Shown: piece by piece, positions 26,405 to 34,996 of the stretch
Numbering within the stretch: position 1 is the stretch's first letter
How the letters are laid out: every line of letters starts with the position of its first letter
Translations under genes and position numbers: made by a program
NCBI GenBank assembly: GCA_965200685.1
Contig: OZ241379.1
Span: 4,297,641 to 4,361,640 of the forward strand
DNA length: 64,000 bases
Direction: 5' to 3'
DNA from: Bin5 sp965200685
Lineage (GTDB): Bacteria > Chloroflexota > Anaerolineae > Caldilineales > Caldilineaceae
Notes under the pieces: model-generated
Seen by the model: the letters and a program-made list of their open reading frames with translations, nothing else
Told to the model about the DNA's origin: nothing
Database searches by the model: none

Positions 26405-26746
26405 ATGGCAGCGGTGACGAGTGAAGACGTTCAGGTGTTGCGGGCAGAGGTACAGGCGTTGACGGCTGCCCAGGCGCAGGATAGAGCAGAACTGCAATCG
26501 TTGGCTAAGCAGTTTGCGAACCTGGATGGCCAGTTCGGCGAATTGGATAAGCGGTTGGCTACGAAGGCAGACGTAGAGAAGGCTATAAGCGAGGTGCGGT
26601 CTGATATTCAGTCTGTGCAAATAGAACAAGCGGGCGTCAAGACGTCTCTACGTTGGATAACGTGGCTGCTGTCTCTCGGCTTCTCTGCGGTCATTGCCCT
26701 CGGCGTGGCTGGGTTGGTGCAGTTGCTGCGTATGGCTGGCGGGTAG
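26405..26746 (+). CDS. coiled-coil protein with C-terminal membrane helix
   Basis: 113 residues from an ATG seven bases after GAGGG. Residues 5-80 are a coiled coil (LRAEVQALTAAQAQ, LAKQFANLDGQFGELDKRL, VEKAISEVRSDIQSV), and residues 84-108 form one membrane helix (ITWLLSLGFSAVIALGVAGLVQLL). The layout is the same as in the small proteins at 57508 and 58482, although the sequence differs. It sits in opposite orientation between two fragments of an RM gene, in the place of about 370 bases of that gene. Such proteins resemble DUF1640-like or Bdr-like coiled-coil anchors. Function unknown. Confidence 0.65.
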   Translation: MAAVTSEDVQVLRAEVQALTAAQAQDRAELQSLAKQFANLDGQFGELDKRLATKADVEKAISEVRSDIQSVQIEQAGVKTSLRWITWLLSLGFSAVIALGVAGLVQLLRMAGG

Positions 26747-26756
26747 GCTTCAAAAC

Positions 26757-26966
26757 AAATAGATGGAGCCGAGCTGCTGTACCGACATGTCCCGATAGTT
26801 GACGAAGCGACGTAGGCCACTTCGTTCGTCATGGGTATGCTTTGGTTGGTAGATGAGCGGTGCGATGCTGGCATCCGGCAGACGCACTTGCTCCAGCAGG
26901 CCAGCGGCCCTTGACGCGAACAGCCCGCCATTGTAGGGCGGCAGACCGATGGAGGCATCGCCCTCT
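26757..26966 (-). pseudogene. fragment of a second RM gene (second piece)
   Basis: About 210 bases nearly identical to 31678-31888 of the RM gene, same strand and same order relative to the first piece at 26210-26300. It encodes the stretch containing RRFVNYRDMSVQQLG but has no intact frame at either end. It breaks off just before a short AT-rich segment and the duplicated 3' end of the TOPRIM gene. Confidence 0.8.
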
Positions 26967-27023
26967 TTGGCACAGAAAATTTTGTCATTGTTACCATTAT
27001 TTCTCTATTAAAATTTCTCGTGC

Positions 27024-27071
27024 CAAAATTCGTTGTTTGGCTCACGAAGCTGTTCGGATAGACATCTGTTT
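27024..27071 (+). repeat. duplicated 3' end of the TOPRIM gene
   Basis: Matches about 25617-25667 (the last codons of the TOPRIM gene and the start of the spacer behind it), again followed by an inverted-repeat unit. Only the tail of the gene is present, so this marks a recombination end point. Confidence 0.75.
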
Positions 27072-27443
27072 GTCTGAATCAGGATTTACAAGATTCTAGG
27101 ATTGTCAGGATTACTGCTTCACTAACCGACCACATCATCCTACTCTTCAATCCCTCAATCCTGATTCTGTCTATCCCCCTCTGTCTGAATCAGGATTTAC
27201 AAGATTTTTCAATTCTCAGGATTACTGCTTCACTAGCCGCCCGCATCATCCTGCGAATCCCAGCAATCTTGATTCTGTCTATCCCACCAACCCTGCCGAA
27301 CCACATCATCCTGTAAATCCTTTAATCCCCTTAATCCTGATTCAGACATCCACCTCGGTCTGAATCAGGATTTACAAGATTCTTCGATTCTCAGGATTAC
27401 TGCTTCACATCCTACTCTTCAATCCCTTAATCCTGATTCAGAC
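27072..27443 (+). repeat. inverted-repeat element cluster, part 2 (three units)
   Basis: Units start at 27072, 27183 and 27358 with the same GTCTGAATCAGGATT opening. The first ends imperfectly (GATTCTGTCTATCCC instead of GATTCAGAC), and the third is short. They separate the RM fragments from the GxxExxY gene. Confidence 0.8.
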
Positions 27444-27533
27444 AATTTAATCTCCGTCCCAAACGCGCCCAATAGCAGTCTTCCCCGCGAAGCCTTCAAT
27501 TAACTCCCGGTTGGCGGCGAGGGCCTGTTCGCT

Positions 27534-27935
27534 TCACTCTGTGCCTGTTGTCTGTCTGCCTCTGATTTTTTTGTCATTGAACAATCGTTTGACCTCTAAA
27601 CTTCTTGACCCAAAATTGAGCAAAAGACCCACTTCAAAATCGTAAGCGACTACATAGTTTTTGGCCTGTGCAATATGAACATCCTCAAGGCTTTTCAATG
27701 CCTTTAGTTCTACCACGACTTGATTCGCTACAACAAAGTCGGCTCTTCTTGACCCTACGACCATGCCTTCATAATAGATAGATTGTTCCACTTCCCGACC
27801 AAAATCAAGTCCAGCCCGTTCCATCTCAATCGCAAGGCATCTCTGATAGATGACCTCTTGAAATCCGATGCCAAGCGTATTATGCACTTTCATCGCACAA
27901 CCAATAATCTGATATGTCAGGTCATCGTCTATCAT
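27534..27935 (-). CDS. GxxExxY family protein
   Basis: 133 residues with the family signature GFQEVIY (residues 24-30) after a VHNTLG stretch. The second half carries RADFVV...VVVELKA, the acidic and ExK residues of a PD-(D/E)XK-like core. The family is widespread and mobile, and its function is not established. A GGAGAGG ribosome site precedes the ATG. It is flanked on both sides by the inverted-repeat elements, which suggests it travelled with them or that they tolerate it as cargo. Confidence 0.8.
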   Translation of the reverse strand: MIDDDLTYQIIGCAMKVHNTLGIGFQEVIYQRCLAIEMERAGLDFGREVEQSIYYEGMVVGSRRADFVVANQVVVELKALKSLEDVHIAQAKNYVVAYDFEVGLLLNFGSRSLEVKRLFNDKKIRGRQTTGTE

Positions 27936-27956
27936 CTTATCTGCCTCTCCCCCTCT

Positions 27957-28799
27957 GTCTGAATCAGGATTTACCAGATTCTTCGATTCTCAGGATTCCT
28001 GCCCATCCACACCTACCCCGAACCACATCATCCTGCTAATCCCAGCAATCTTGATTCTGTCTATCCCACCAACCCTGCCGACCACATCATCCTGTAAATC
28101 CTTTAATCCCCTTAATCCTGATTCAGACACCCACCACTGTCTGAATCAAGATTTACTAGATTCTTCGATTGTCAGGATTCCTGCTTCACTAGCCGCCCGC
28201 ATCATCCTGCGAATCCCATCAATCCTGATTCTGTCTATCCCACCAACCCTGCCGACCACATCATCCCGTAAATCCTTTAATCCCCTTAATCCTGATTCAG
28301 ACATCCACCTCGGTCTGAATCAGGATTTACCAGATTCTTCGATTCTCAGGATTCCTACCCATCCACACGCAGTACACTACTCCGAACCGCATCATCCTGT
28401 AAATCCTTTAATCCCCTTAATCCTGATTCAGACATCCACCTCTGTCTGAATCAGGATTTACCAGATTCTTCGATTCTCAGGATTACTGCTTCACTAGCCG
28501 CCCGCATCATCCTAATAATCCCATCAATCCTAATTCTGTCTATCCCACCAACCCTGCCGAACCACATCATCCCGTAAATCCTTTAATCCCCTCAATCCTG
28601 ATTCAGACATCCACCTCTGTCTGAATCAGGATTTACCAGATTCTTCGATTCTCAGGATTACTGCCCATCCACACGCAGCACACTACCCCGAACCACATCA
28701 TCCTGCGAATCCCAGCAATCCTGATTCTGTCTATCCCACCAACACTGCCGAACCACATCATCCTGTAAATCCTTTAATCCCCTTAATCCTGATTCAGAC
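27957..28799 (+). repeat. inverted-repeat element cluster, part 3 (five units)
   Basis: Units start at 27957, 28139, 28313, 28444 and 28619, each closed by AATCCTGATTCAGAC. The last unit ends at 28799 and overlaps the RM gene: the TGA stop of that gene (28794-28796) is formed by the GATTCAGAC end of the element. Reading frames seen across these repeats on the plus strand are by-products of the repeat. Confidence 0.85.
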
Positions 28800-31700
28800 A
28801 TCCACCACCATCTCCACATCCCCGGCTGCCAGCGCATTCATATACGCCAGCACTAGCTCTCGCGTACGGTAGCTGCCAAACTCCGCCTCATCCTGCCGAC
28901 GCACAATCGAAAACGTACCCAGCACATAGTCGGCATCCTCACGCGACAGCCCATAGAGATGAAAATAGAGCGCATCCAGCCGCGCACGCAGATGACGCCG
29001 TTCCTCTACATCCCAGACAAAGGGCCCACCATCATAGCCCAGGACCTGGGCAAAAGGGGCCATGTCATGGGATGTATAGGTAAGCCGCAACACATGCTCC
29101 CGCACAAGCTCAGCTGCGGTCAGCGGCCCGAAGCGGCGGGCGTAGCTGTCGCTGGCAATGACAGGAAATTGTTCAAGGATGTAGAGATTCAAACTTGTAC
29201 TTTGCATCTTGCACCTTGCCACGAAATCCAAACACATAGCATTTAGATTCGCCAGCAGACAGGTGGCAGCCACAGGGTCGTCTGTGACGAGTAGGGAAAG
29301 TGTATTGCCAGCACCCGCCCATGGAACAATGGCTGCGACACACGTTCGCATATTCGTTGAGTTGGTAATGGCACGGAAGCCAAGGGTCCAGCCGCGCCTC
29401 TCTGGGAAGCGTCGTTCAACAGCCGCGGCCGGCACCCAGTACTGGGATTGGGGCAGGAAGGAGGGGTCTGCATGCTGGGCCTCACTGACTGCCTCGCTCA
29501 GGTAGGGGTTGTGGGTACTCTGCGGGTTGATACGCACAGAATTGGCCCGGTGGTCAAATTGCCAGATCATGCGGCCCTGGTACAAGGGCAGGTAAAGGAC
29601 ATCCCCCTGCTGCCAGCGGTTGCCCGCTACAGGGTAGAAGCCCTCATCGTCAAGCTGCGCGGCACTACGGAACAGATGCGAGTCGTTGGTTATATGGAAC
29701 ATGTTCATATAGCTGACAGGCCAAGCCCGCTGTTCCTGCCTTTGGTCTACCAATACCGGGTGATGCTCATAGATGCGGCGGCAGATGTCCGCGTCCCGCC
29801 GGCTACGGAACACAGGCGCGGTGCCTGTGTTGGGGTTGACCCGCGCGAAGTCTGCAGGAGTCAGCGGAAAGCAACGTTCTGGGTCGTCAATCGTCTCTGT
29901 ATCATGCAGGAAAAAGGCGCAGCGGGTCTCCTTGAACTGCCGCCCGCCAAAGATGAGGGCGCAGAACTTGAACCGGGCGTGGACATCCTTGAAGAACTTC
30001 TTTTTGTTCTCAAAGTCGAACAGGCCGGCAATCCGGCCAGTGGTCGATACGGATTGGAAGAAGCGGGATGCCGTTTTGTCCGCGTAGATGCCCGATGGTG
30101 TCAGCAGGCCGATGATGCCATCTGGCTTGACCAAGCGCATGGCCCGCTCCACGAACAGGGAATAGAGATTGATGTCGCCGCTGCTCAACAAGGGGTAATG
30201 CCCACTCCCGCGCACCAGTTGGCCGAGTTTGTCTGCCCGCTGTTTGGCCGCGTCAAACTCTGCAGCCAGGGGGTGATCCGAGTCTCGCAGCGCGGCAATG
30301 CCACGCCGGCGGACAGCCGCAGTCGGGGCCAGGGCAAGCTGTGGGAAACGAGTCGCGAACCACTCCACCTCCTGTAGTTTGATACGATCCCAAGGCGGGT
30401 TGCCGATCACCACATCAAAACCGCCCGGCGGCTGCATGTCCTGCCAGCCATGCCATACACCCGGGAACGCCACCTCCCAATGAAAGAACCCTTCCCGCGC
30501 AGCGATGGCCCTTGCCTGGTCCCACAGTTTGGCAAAGTCCGGCCGGGACGAATCTGCTAGGCAAGCCACCACATCATCCTGATAATCCCCGTTTCGATTG
30601 CCACCGCTAAGTCCAATGGCAAAATCAAAGGGTGGCGGAAGCGAAACTCCTGATTCAGACAATCCACCCGGGATGCGGCTGGGTCCGTTGACCAGGAGTT
30701 GATAGGCCTGCTGCGGCTGCTTGTTGAGAGTCTCGATCAGGGATGCTTCATAATCGCTGCGTTCTCTCTTCTTCATGCCGGCCGTCAGCCAGCGCAGGCC
30801 ACAGAGAAAATCAAGCAGGCCGCGCAGGTCCGCGGTCGTCTCCTCAACGCCCCGGAACAGTACAGCCGATTCCTGCACTTCGGCCACATCCGCATCCGAC
30901 ATCTCCTCAATGCGCTGCATCCCTTGGCTGGCGGCCTCCGCGCCGGCAATGGCACTTTGGGCGAACAGCCCGCCCAATCGTGTAAGTTCCTCAATGGCAT
31001 CATAGACCTGCAGGCCGACCAGCGAATCGCCACAGCGGAGATGATGGTCTAGGAAAGACAAAGGCGCGCCTACAGTGAAGCTGTGCAGCCACAATGACAC
31101 CTTAGCTAACTCAACAGTCAGAGGGTTCTTGTCCACCCCGTAGATACAGCGTTTGAGTACTAGGCGGCGGATGATAGCCTGATCCGTGAGCTGGGCCTCG
31201 TCAATGATCCAGTTGCATCTCTGCGCGCGCTGCAGGATTTCCTGCCGAATCGTGGCCACCCGTTCCTGCAGCGGCGATACATAGTCGCCCTCAAGCCAAC
31301 CCGGCACGTCCGGGGCATATTCGATCAGGTCCGCGATGGCATCAGAGAGGAAATCGACTGCGGTGACCAGGAAATGCCCGCTGCCCATGGCCGGGTCCAA
31401 AACCTTTAGGTTCAGGACCGCCTCGGCCGGGTCTATTTTGAGCAGTTCCGCTTTGCGTTGCTCCTTTGGCCGGCGGTCGCTTTTGAGTTCGGCTGATTTT
31501 TCCTCAAACAGCTTGCGCCGTTCCTCGACCAATGGTTTCAGGGTATGCTCGAAGAGCAGGTCCACCAGCTCCTGGGGGGTGAAGAAGCTGCCGCTGTCCT
31601 TGCGCGCGTACGGGCTAGGGCGTACAACAATGCTGCCATCAGCCTTTCGGCTCAACTCCTGCTCCAACAGGCGTTCATAGATGGAGCCGAGCTGCTGTAC

Positions 31701-32891
31701 CGACATGTCCCGATAGTTGACGAAACGACGTAGGCTGTTTCGTTCGTCAAGGGTATGGCTCAGTTTGTAGATGAGCGGCGCGATGCTGGCATCCGCCAGA
31801 CGCACTTGCTCCAACAGGCCAGCGGCACTTGACGCGAACAGCCCTCCGTTGTAAGGCGGCAGGCCGATGGAGGCATCGCCTTCCTCAATGAGATTGAACA
31901 GGGTCGTCAGGTGGTCATAGTAGTTGCTGGCGCGTGCGGAGAAATGAGTCCCGTCCTCTATCCTGCGGGCGATATCATCCCGCACCCGCTTGCGTAGGCC
32001 GTAATGGACGTAACGGGGATTGTTGACCGGCAGCAGGCCTCGGTCTTCGGCGTAGAGCAAGAACAGCAGCCGGTAGAGGAAAATCAGGGCTGCCTGTCGC
32101 ACTTCTTGCAAGTGCGCCTTTGAAGCGTCCGCAATGGCTGTAACCAGGGGCTGGTAGATTTCCAAGACAACGCCAGACAGGTCCTGGGCCACCCTCTCCT
32201 CGTAGCGGCGACCTTCTTCCAGCGCGTCTTCAAGAAAGGTAGTCGTGGCCCCTGCCTGCAGGGTGAAGGAATCCCGGCCAAAGAGCAAGTAGAACGCGCG
32301 CAGGCCATCTTCATCGTTAGTTTGTAGCAGTTTTGCTAGGTCAGTCTCATAGTAGCCACTGGCCCGGGGCCGGGCGCGGTAGTCATAGAGACGCCACACC
32401 CTGCCATTGGTCAGGATGCCCCAACGAACGCGGCCCGATGATTCGATATCGGCTGTTGCCAGGTATCTGAGGATCTGCCCATGTGGTGAGCTGGCCTGCA
32501 CTCGGTCGTTACGGTCCCGGGCATCCAAAGGCAGGCCAAAGCGTTTGCTCTCTTCCAGGGCCGTGGCTGCTGTATAGCCTTGGTTGGATGTGCCCGCGCG
32601 CGCTTTGGCATCCGCATCCGCAAACAGCAGGTGATCGGGGATGTCCTCATTGCGTGCCGCGCCCTGCTGTGGCAAATAATCCGCCCATCCCAGCAACTCC
32701 AGCAGCGGGCGGATCAGTTCCTGCTCAGTAGTGGCTTCGTTGGGCTGGGTGTAGTGGGTGAATGTATCGTATGTATGCGCCAGTTTGTCGCGGAAGCCGG
32801 CAAATCCGGATAGGCGACAGAGCGTTTTCCATGCAGCCGTAGCCCGTATACCATCGGACAGGAAATAGTGAGTGAATAGTTGACCTAGCAC
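28794..32891 (-). CDS. type IIG-like restriction-modification enzyme
   Basis: 1365 residues from a GTG. The N-terminal 200 residues look like an HSDR-type nuclease region (EQELIRPLLELLGW, then LEESKRFG with ExK spacing). The gamma-class N6-adenine methylase has motif I DPAMGSGHF at about 499-507 and motif IV NPPW at 831-834. The C-terminal 350 residues would hold target recognition (ITNSTNMRTCVAAIVP is typical of Eco57I-like enzymes). It cuts and methylates DNA in one chain by analogy. An inverted-repeat element is embedded in frame (residues about 745-776), and another supplies the stop codon. It starts one base after the amino-acid ATPase gene, an unusual link. Confidence 0.85.
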   Translation of the reverse strand: MLGQLFTHYFLSDGIRATAAWKTLCRLSGFAGFRDKLAHTYDTFTHYTQPNEATTEQELIRPLLELLGWADYLPQQGAARNEDIPDHLLFADADAKARAGTSNQGYTAATALEESKRFGLPLDARDRNDRVQASSPHGQILRYLATADIESSGRVRWGILTNGRVWRLYDYRARPRASGYYETDLAKLLQTNDEDGLRAFYLLFGRDSFTLQAGATTTFLEDALEEGRRYEERVAQDLSGVVLEIYQPLVTAIADASKAHLQEVRQAALIFLYRLLFLLYAEDRGLLPVNNPRYVHYGLRKRVRDDIARRIEDGTHFSARASNYYDHLTTLFNLIEEGDASIGLPPYNGGLFASSAAGLLEQVRLADASIAPLIYKLSHTLDERNSLRRFVNYRDMSVQQLGSIYERLLEQELSRKADGSIVVRPSPYARKDSGSFFTPQELVDLLFEHTLKPLVEERRKLFEEKSAELKSDRRPKEQRKAELLKIDPAEAVLNLKVLDPAMGSGHFLVTAVDFLSDAIADLIEYAPDVPGWLEGDYVSPLQERVATIRQEILQRAQRCNWIIDEAQLTDQAIIRRLVLKRCIYGVDKNPLTVELAKVSLWLHSFTVGAPLSFLDHHLRCGDSLVGLQVYDAIEELTRLGGLFAQSAIAGAEAASQGMQRIEEMSDADVAEVQESAVLFRGVEETTADLRGLLDFLCGLRWLTAGMKKRERSDYEASLIETLNKQPQQAYQLLVNGPSRIPGGLSESGVSLPPPFDFAIGLSGGNRNGDYQDDVVACLADSSRPDFAKLWDQARAIAAREGFFHWEVAFPGVWHGWQDMQPPGGFDVVIGNPPWDRIKLQEVEWFATRFPQLALAPTAAVRRRGIAALRDSDHPLAAEFDAAKQRADKLGQLVRGSGHYPLLSSGDINLYSLFVERAMRLVKPDGIIGLLTPSGIYADKTASRFFQSVSTTGRIAGLFDFENKKKFFKDVHARFKFCALIFGGRQFKETRCAFFLHDTETIDDPERCFPLTPADFARVNPNTGTAPVFRSRRDADICRRIYEHHPVLVDQRQEQRAWPVSYMNMFHITNDSHLFRSAAQLDDEGFYPVAGNRWQQGDVLYLPLYQGRMIWQFDHRANSVRINPQSTHNPYLSEAVSEAQHADPSFLPQSQYWVPAAAVERRFPERRGWTLGFRAITNSTNMRTCVAAIVPWAGAGNTLSLLVTDDPVAATCLLANLNAMCLDFVARCKMQSTSLNLYILEQFPVIASDSYARRFGPLTAAELVREHVLRLTYTSHDMAPFAQVLGYDGGPFVWDVEERRHLRARLDALYFHLYGLSREDADYVLGTFSIVRRQDEAEFGSYRTRELVLAYMNALAAGDVEMVVDV
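30567..30660 (-). repeat. inverted-repeat element inside the RM coding sequence
   Basis: On the minus strand it opens with GTCTGAATCAGGA, then GTTTCGCTTCCGCC, then CCATTGG, and ends GGATTATCAGGATGATG. This is the same order as the free element at 41728-41826. It adds about 31 codons without breaking the frame. The arms around its centre can still pair with a few mismatches. Confidence 0.8.
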
Positions 32892-32892
32892 G

Positions 32893-33651
32893 TCACAGAA
32901 TCTGACTCAAGAAGGCTTGGGTACGTTCATGCTGGGCATTGGTGAAAAAATGTTCTGGCGTGCCCACTTCCATAATCTCGCCGCTATCCATAAACACAAT
33001 GCGGTCAGCCACTTCCCGTGCGAAGCCCATCTCATGCGTAACCACCATCAACGTCATATTCGTTCTCGCCAGATCCTGCATCACATCCAGCACCTCTTTA
33101 ATCATCTCCGGATCCAGCGCAGAGGTAGGCTCATCAAAGAGCATAATCTTCGGCTGCATAGCCAGAGAACGGGCAATCGCGACCCGTTGCTGCTGGCCGC
33201 CCGAAAGCTGGCCCGGATATTTATCCGCCTGTTCGGGGATGCCCATACGATTGAGCAGGCTCATGGCGACCTCCTGGGCCAAGTCCTTTTTACTCTTCCG
33301 CACATGAATCGGTGCTAACGTGATGTTTTCCATCACAGTCAGATGCGGGAACAGGTTAAACTGCTGGAACACCATGCCCGTTTCCGAGCGAATCTGTTCA
33401 ATGTTGCGGACATCCCGTGTCAGAGGGATGTTATCCACAACAATATCGCCGGCCTGGTGTTCCTCCAAGCGGTTGATACAGCGAATGAGCGTAGATTTCC
33501 CGGAGCCGGAAGGACCGATAATGACCACAACCTCCTGGGCAGCGACACGCAAATTCACATCTTTGAGCGCCTGAAAATCCCCAAACCACTTGCACACATC
33601 CCGACACACGATAATGTCATCAACCGCTTCCTGTGATGCTATTGCAGACAT
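32893..33651 (-). CDS. amino-acid ABC transporter ATP-binding protein
   Basis: 252 residues of the GlnQ/AapP ATPases. Walker A is GPSGSGKST (about 47-55), the Q loop lies in VFQQFNLFPH, the ABC signature is LSGGQQQR (about 148-155) and Walker B is IMLFDEPTSALD. It should power import through the two permeases encoded upstream. It is the last transport gene of a four-gene operon of the Aap/Bzt type, and its TGA is followed one base later by the GTG of the RM gene. Polar amino acid specificity is inferred from the family. Confidence 0.93.
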   Translation of the reverse strand: MSAIASQEAVDDIIVCRDVCKWFGDFQALKDVNLRVAAQEVVVIIGPSGSGKSTLIRCINRLEEHQAGDIVVDNIPLTRDVRNIEQIRSETGMVFQQFNLFPHLTVMENITLAPIHVRKSKKDLAQEVAMSLLNRMGIPEQADKYPGQLSGGQQQRVAIARSLAMQPKIMLFDEPTSALDPEMIKEVLDVMQDLARTNMTLMVVTHEMGFAREVADRIVFMDSGEIMEVGTPEHFFTNAQHERTQAFLSQIL

Positions 33652-33688
33652 AGTCTATCTCCTCTAGTTGCCTAGTATTGCTATTGCG

Positions 33689-34918
33689 TTAGCGTTTCCC
33701 TACGCCCAACTGCTCCTCAAGGCGACGGCTGGCGTAGCTCATGATATAACTGAAAATCCAATACAGCCCCGCAATCACCACATACACCTCCTGCTGCGTT
33801 CCCAGCCAATCAGGATTGGCAAGGATGGTACGCGCAATGCCCAGCAGGTCAAAGAGACCCACCAAGGCCACCAGTGATGTGTCTTTGAAGAGGCCGATAA
33901 ATTGCCCCACCAGTACAGGGATAACCGCACGCAGGGCTTGGGGCAGGATAATAAACATAGTCGTCTGGTAGCCACGCAGGCCCAAAGCTTGGGCTGCCTC
34001 ATGCTGGCCACGCGGAATAGATTGCAGGCCCCCGCGCACATTCTCAGCCGTATAGGCCGCAGAGAACAGGGTAATAGCCACCAGGGCCCGCAGTACCCTA
34101 TCAATCGTAGGGAAACCATCCGGCAGGAAAAGCTGCAGCATCACCTGGCCCATAAACAACAGGCTGATGAGCGGGACGCCCCGGATGAATTCAATGTAGA
34201 GAACGCTGAGAATGCGAATGCCCGGCAGCCGTGATTGACGGCCCAGGGCCAGCAATACGCCCAAAGGAAATGAGAGCACGATACCGAAAAAGGCCAACAA
34301 CAAAGAGAGCAACAGCCCTCCCCACAGAGTGCTGGGCACAGTGGGCAGCGGATTGGGCAGGGGCAGATTGGGCAGCAGCCCCTCCACACTAAAGCCCTGC
34401 AGAATCAAGCGCAGCAGCAGCAGGTAGCCGAGCAACACATAGACAGCAGCCCGGCCCCGGCGTTCGATAGGCAAGTAGCGACCCAGAGCATAGCCGCCAA
34501 GCCCGACCACTTCAACGCCCAGCAGGTTCAGCCGTATAGTCCAGTCGAAAAAGGGAACTAGCATCAGCACAAATGGCAACGCACACACCAACAACAGAGC
34601 CATGCCAACCTGCCGAGTAGTCAAGCTCCACATCAGCCCGACCGTACCCCCCAGCAGATAGAGTGCCAGCCACAGCCGCCAGGCCTGCGCGCCCGGATAC
34701 TGCCCGCGCATAATCAGGTTGAAATTAGCCGGGATTACCCCCCACTCGGCAACAGTAAACGCCCAGCGCAACAGAGCTTGTACAAGGAAAAAGAGAAAAG
34801 CCACGGCCACAACTGTCAAGACCGTGTTGAAGATATCGCTGAACAGATTCTTACGCAGCCAGCCGAGAACAGTATAGCGTTCGCTCGGCGGGGGAAGTGA
34901 CCGAACCGATGATGTCAT
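33689..34918 (-). CDS. amino-acid ABC transporter permease, AapM/BztC type
   Basis: 409 residues. A long N-terminal part with several helices, typical of the Aap/Bzt branch and absent from short HisM-like permeases, precedes the permease core (about 210-400). The EAA loop is QHEAAQALGLRGYQTTMFIILPQALR (shown here only as a family match around residue 310). It pairs with the permease encoded just upstream to form the channel for general L-amino acids. ATG at 34918; 37 bases separate it from the ATPase gene. Confidence 0.88.
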   Translation of the reverse strand: MTSSVRSLPPPSERYTVLGWLRKNLFSDIFNTVLTVVAVAFLFFLVQALLRWAFTVAEWGVIPANFNLIMRGQYPGAQAWRLWLALYLLGGTVGLMWSLTTRQVGMALLLVCALPFVLMLVPFFDWTIRLNLLGVEVVGLGGYALGRYLPIERRGRAAVYVLLGYLLLLRLILQGFSVEGLLPNLPLPNPLPTVPSTLWGGLLLSLLLAFFGIVLSFPLGVLLALGRQSRLPGIRILSVLYIEFIRGVPLISLLFMGQVMLQLFLPDGFPTIDRVLRALVAITLFSAAYTAENVRGGLQSIPRGQHEAAQALGLRGYQTTMFIILPQALRAVIPVLVGQFIGLFKDTSLVALVGLFDLLGIARTILANPDWLGTQQEVYVVIAGLYWIFSYIMSYASRRLEEQLGVGKR

Positions 34919-34996
34919 ATCAGTTCCTACCTGCAGTTCCTGGTTGTCAGTTTTTCAGGGCTAAGTGCCAATGACTGCCGACCCTAGGCACCGGCC

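Noticed and set aside
26608..27045. 145-codon gene on the minus strand
   Set aside because: It overlaps the coiled-coil gene and RM fragment in a frame different from the RM protein and shows no domain or codon pattern of its own.
28051..28449. Protein-coding gene across the repeats (132 codons, plus strand)
   Set aside because: The frame is made only of repeated element sequence, has no ribosome site and repeats itself at the period of the elements.
25677..28799. CRISPR array
   Set aside because: The repeats are 86-181 bases with inverted ends, spacers are about ten uniform bases, and no cas gene is near.
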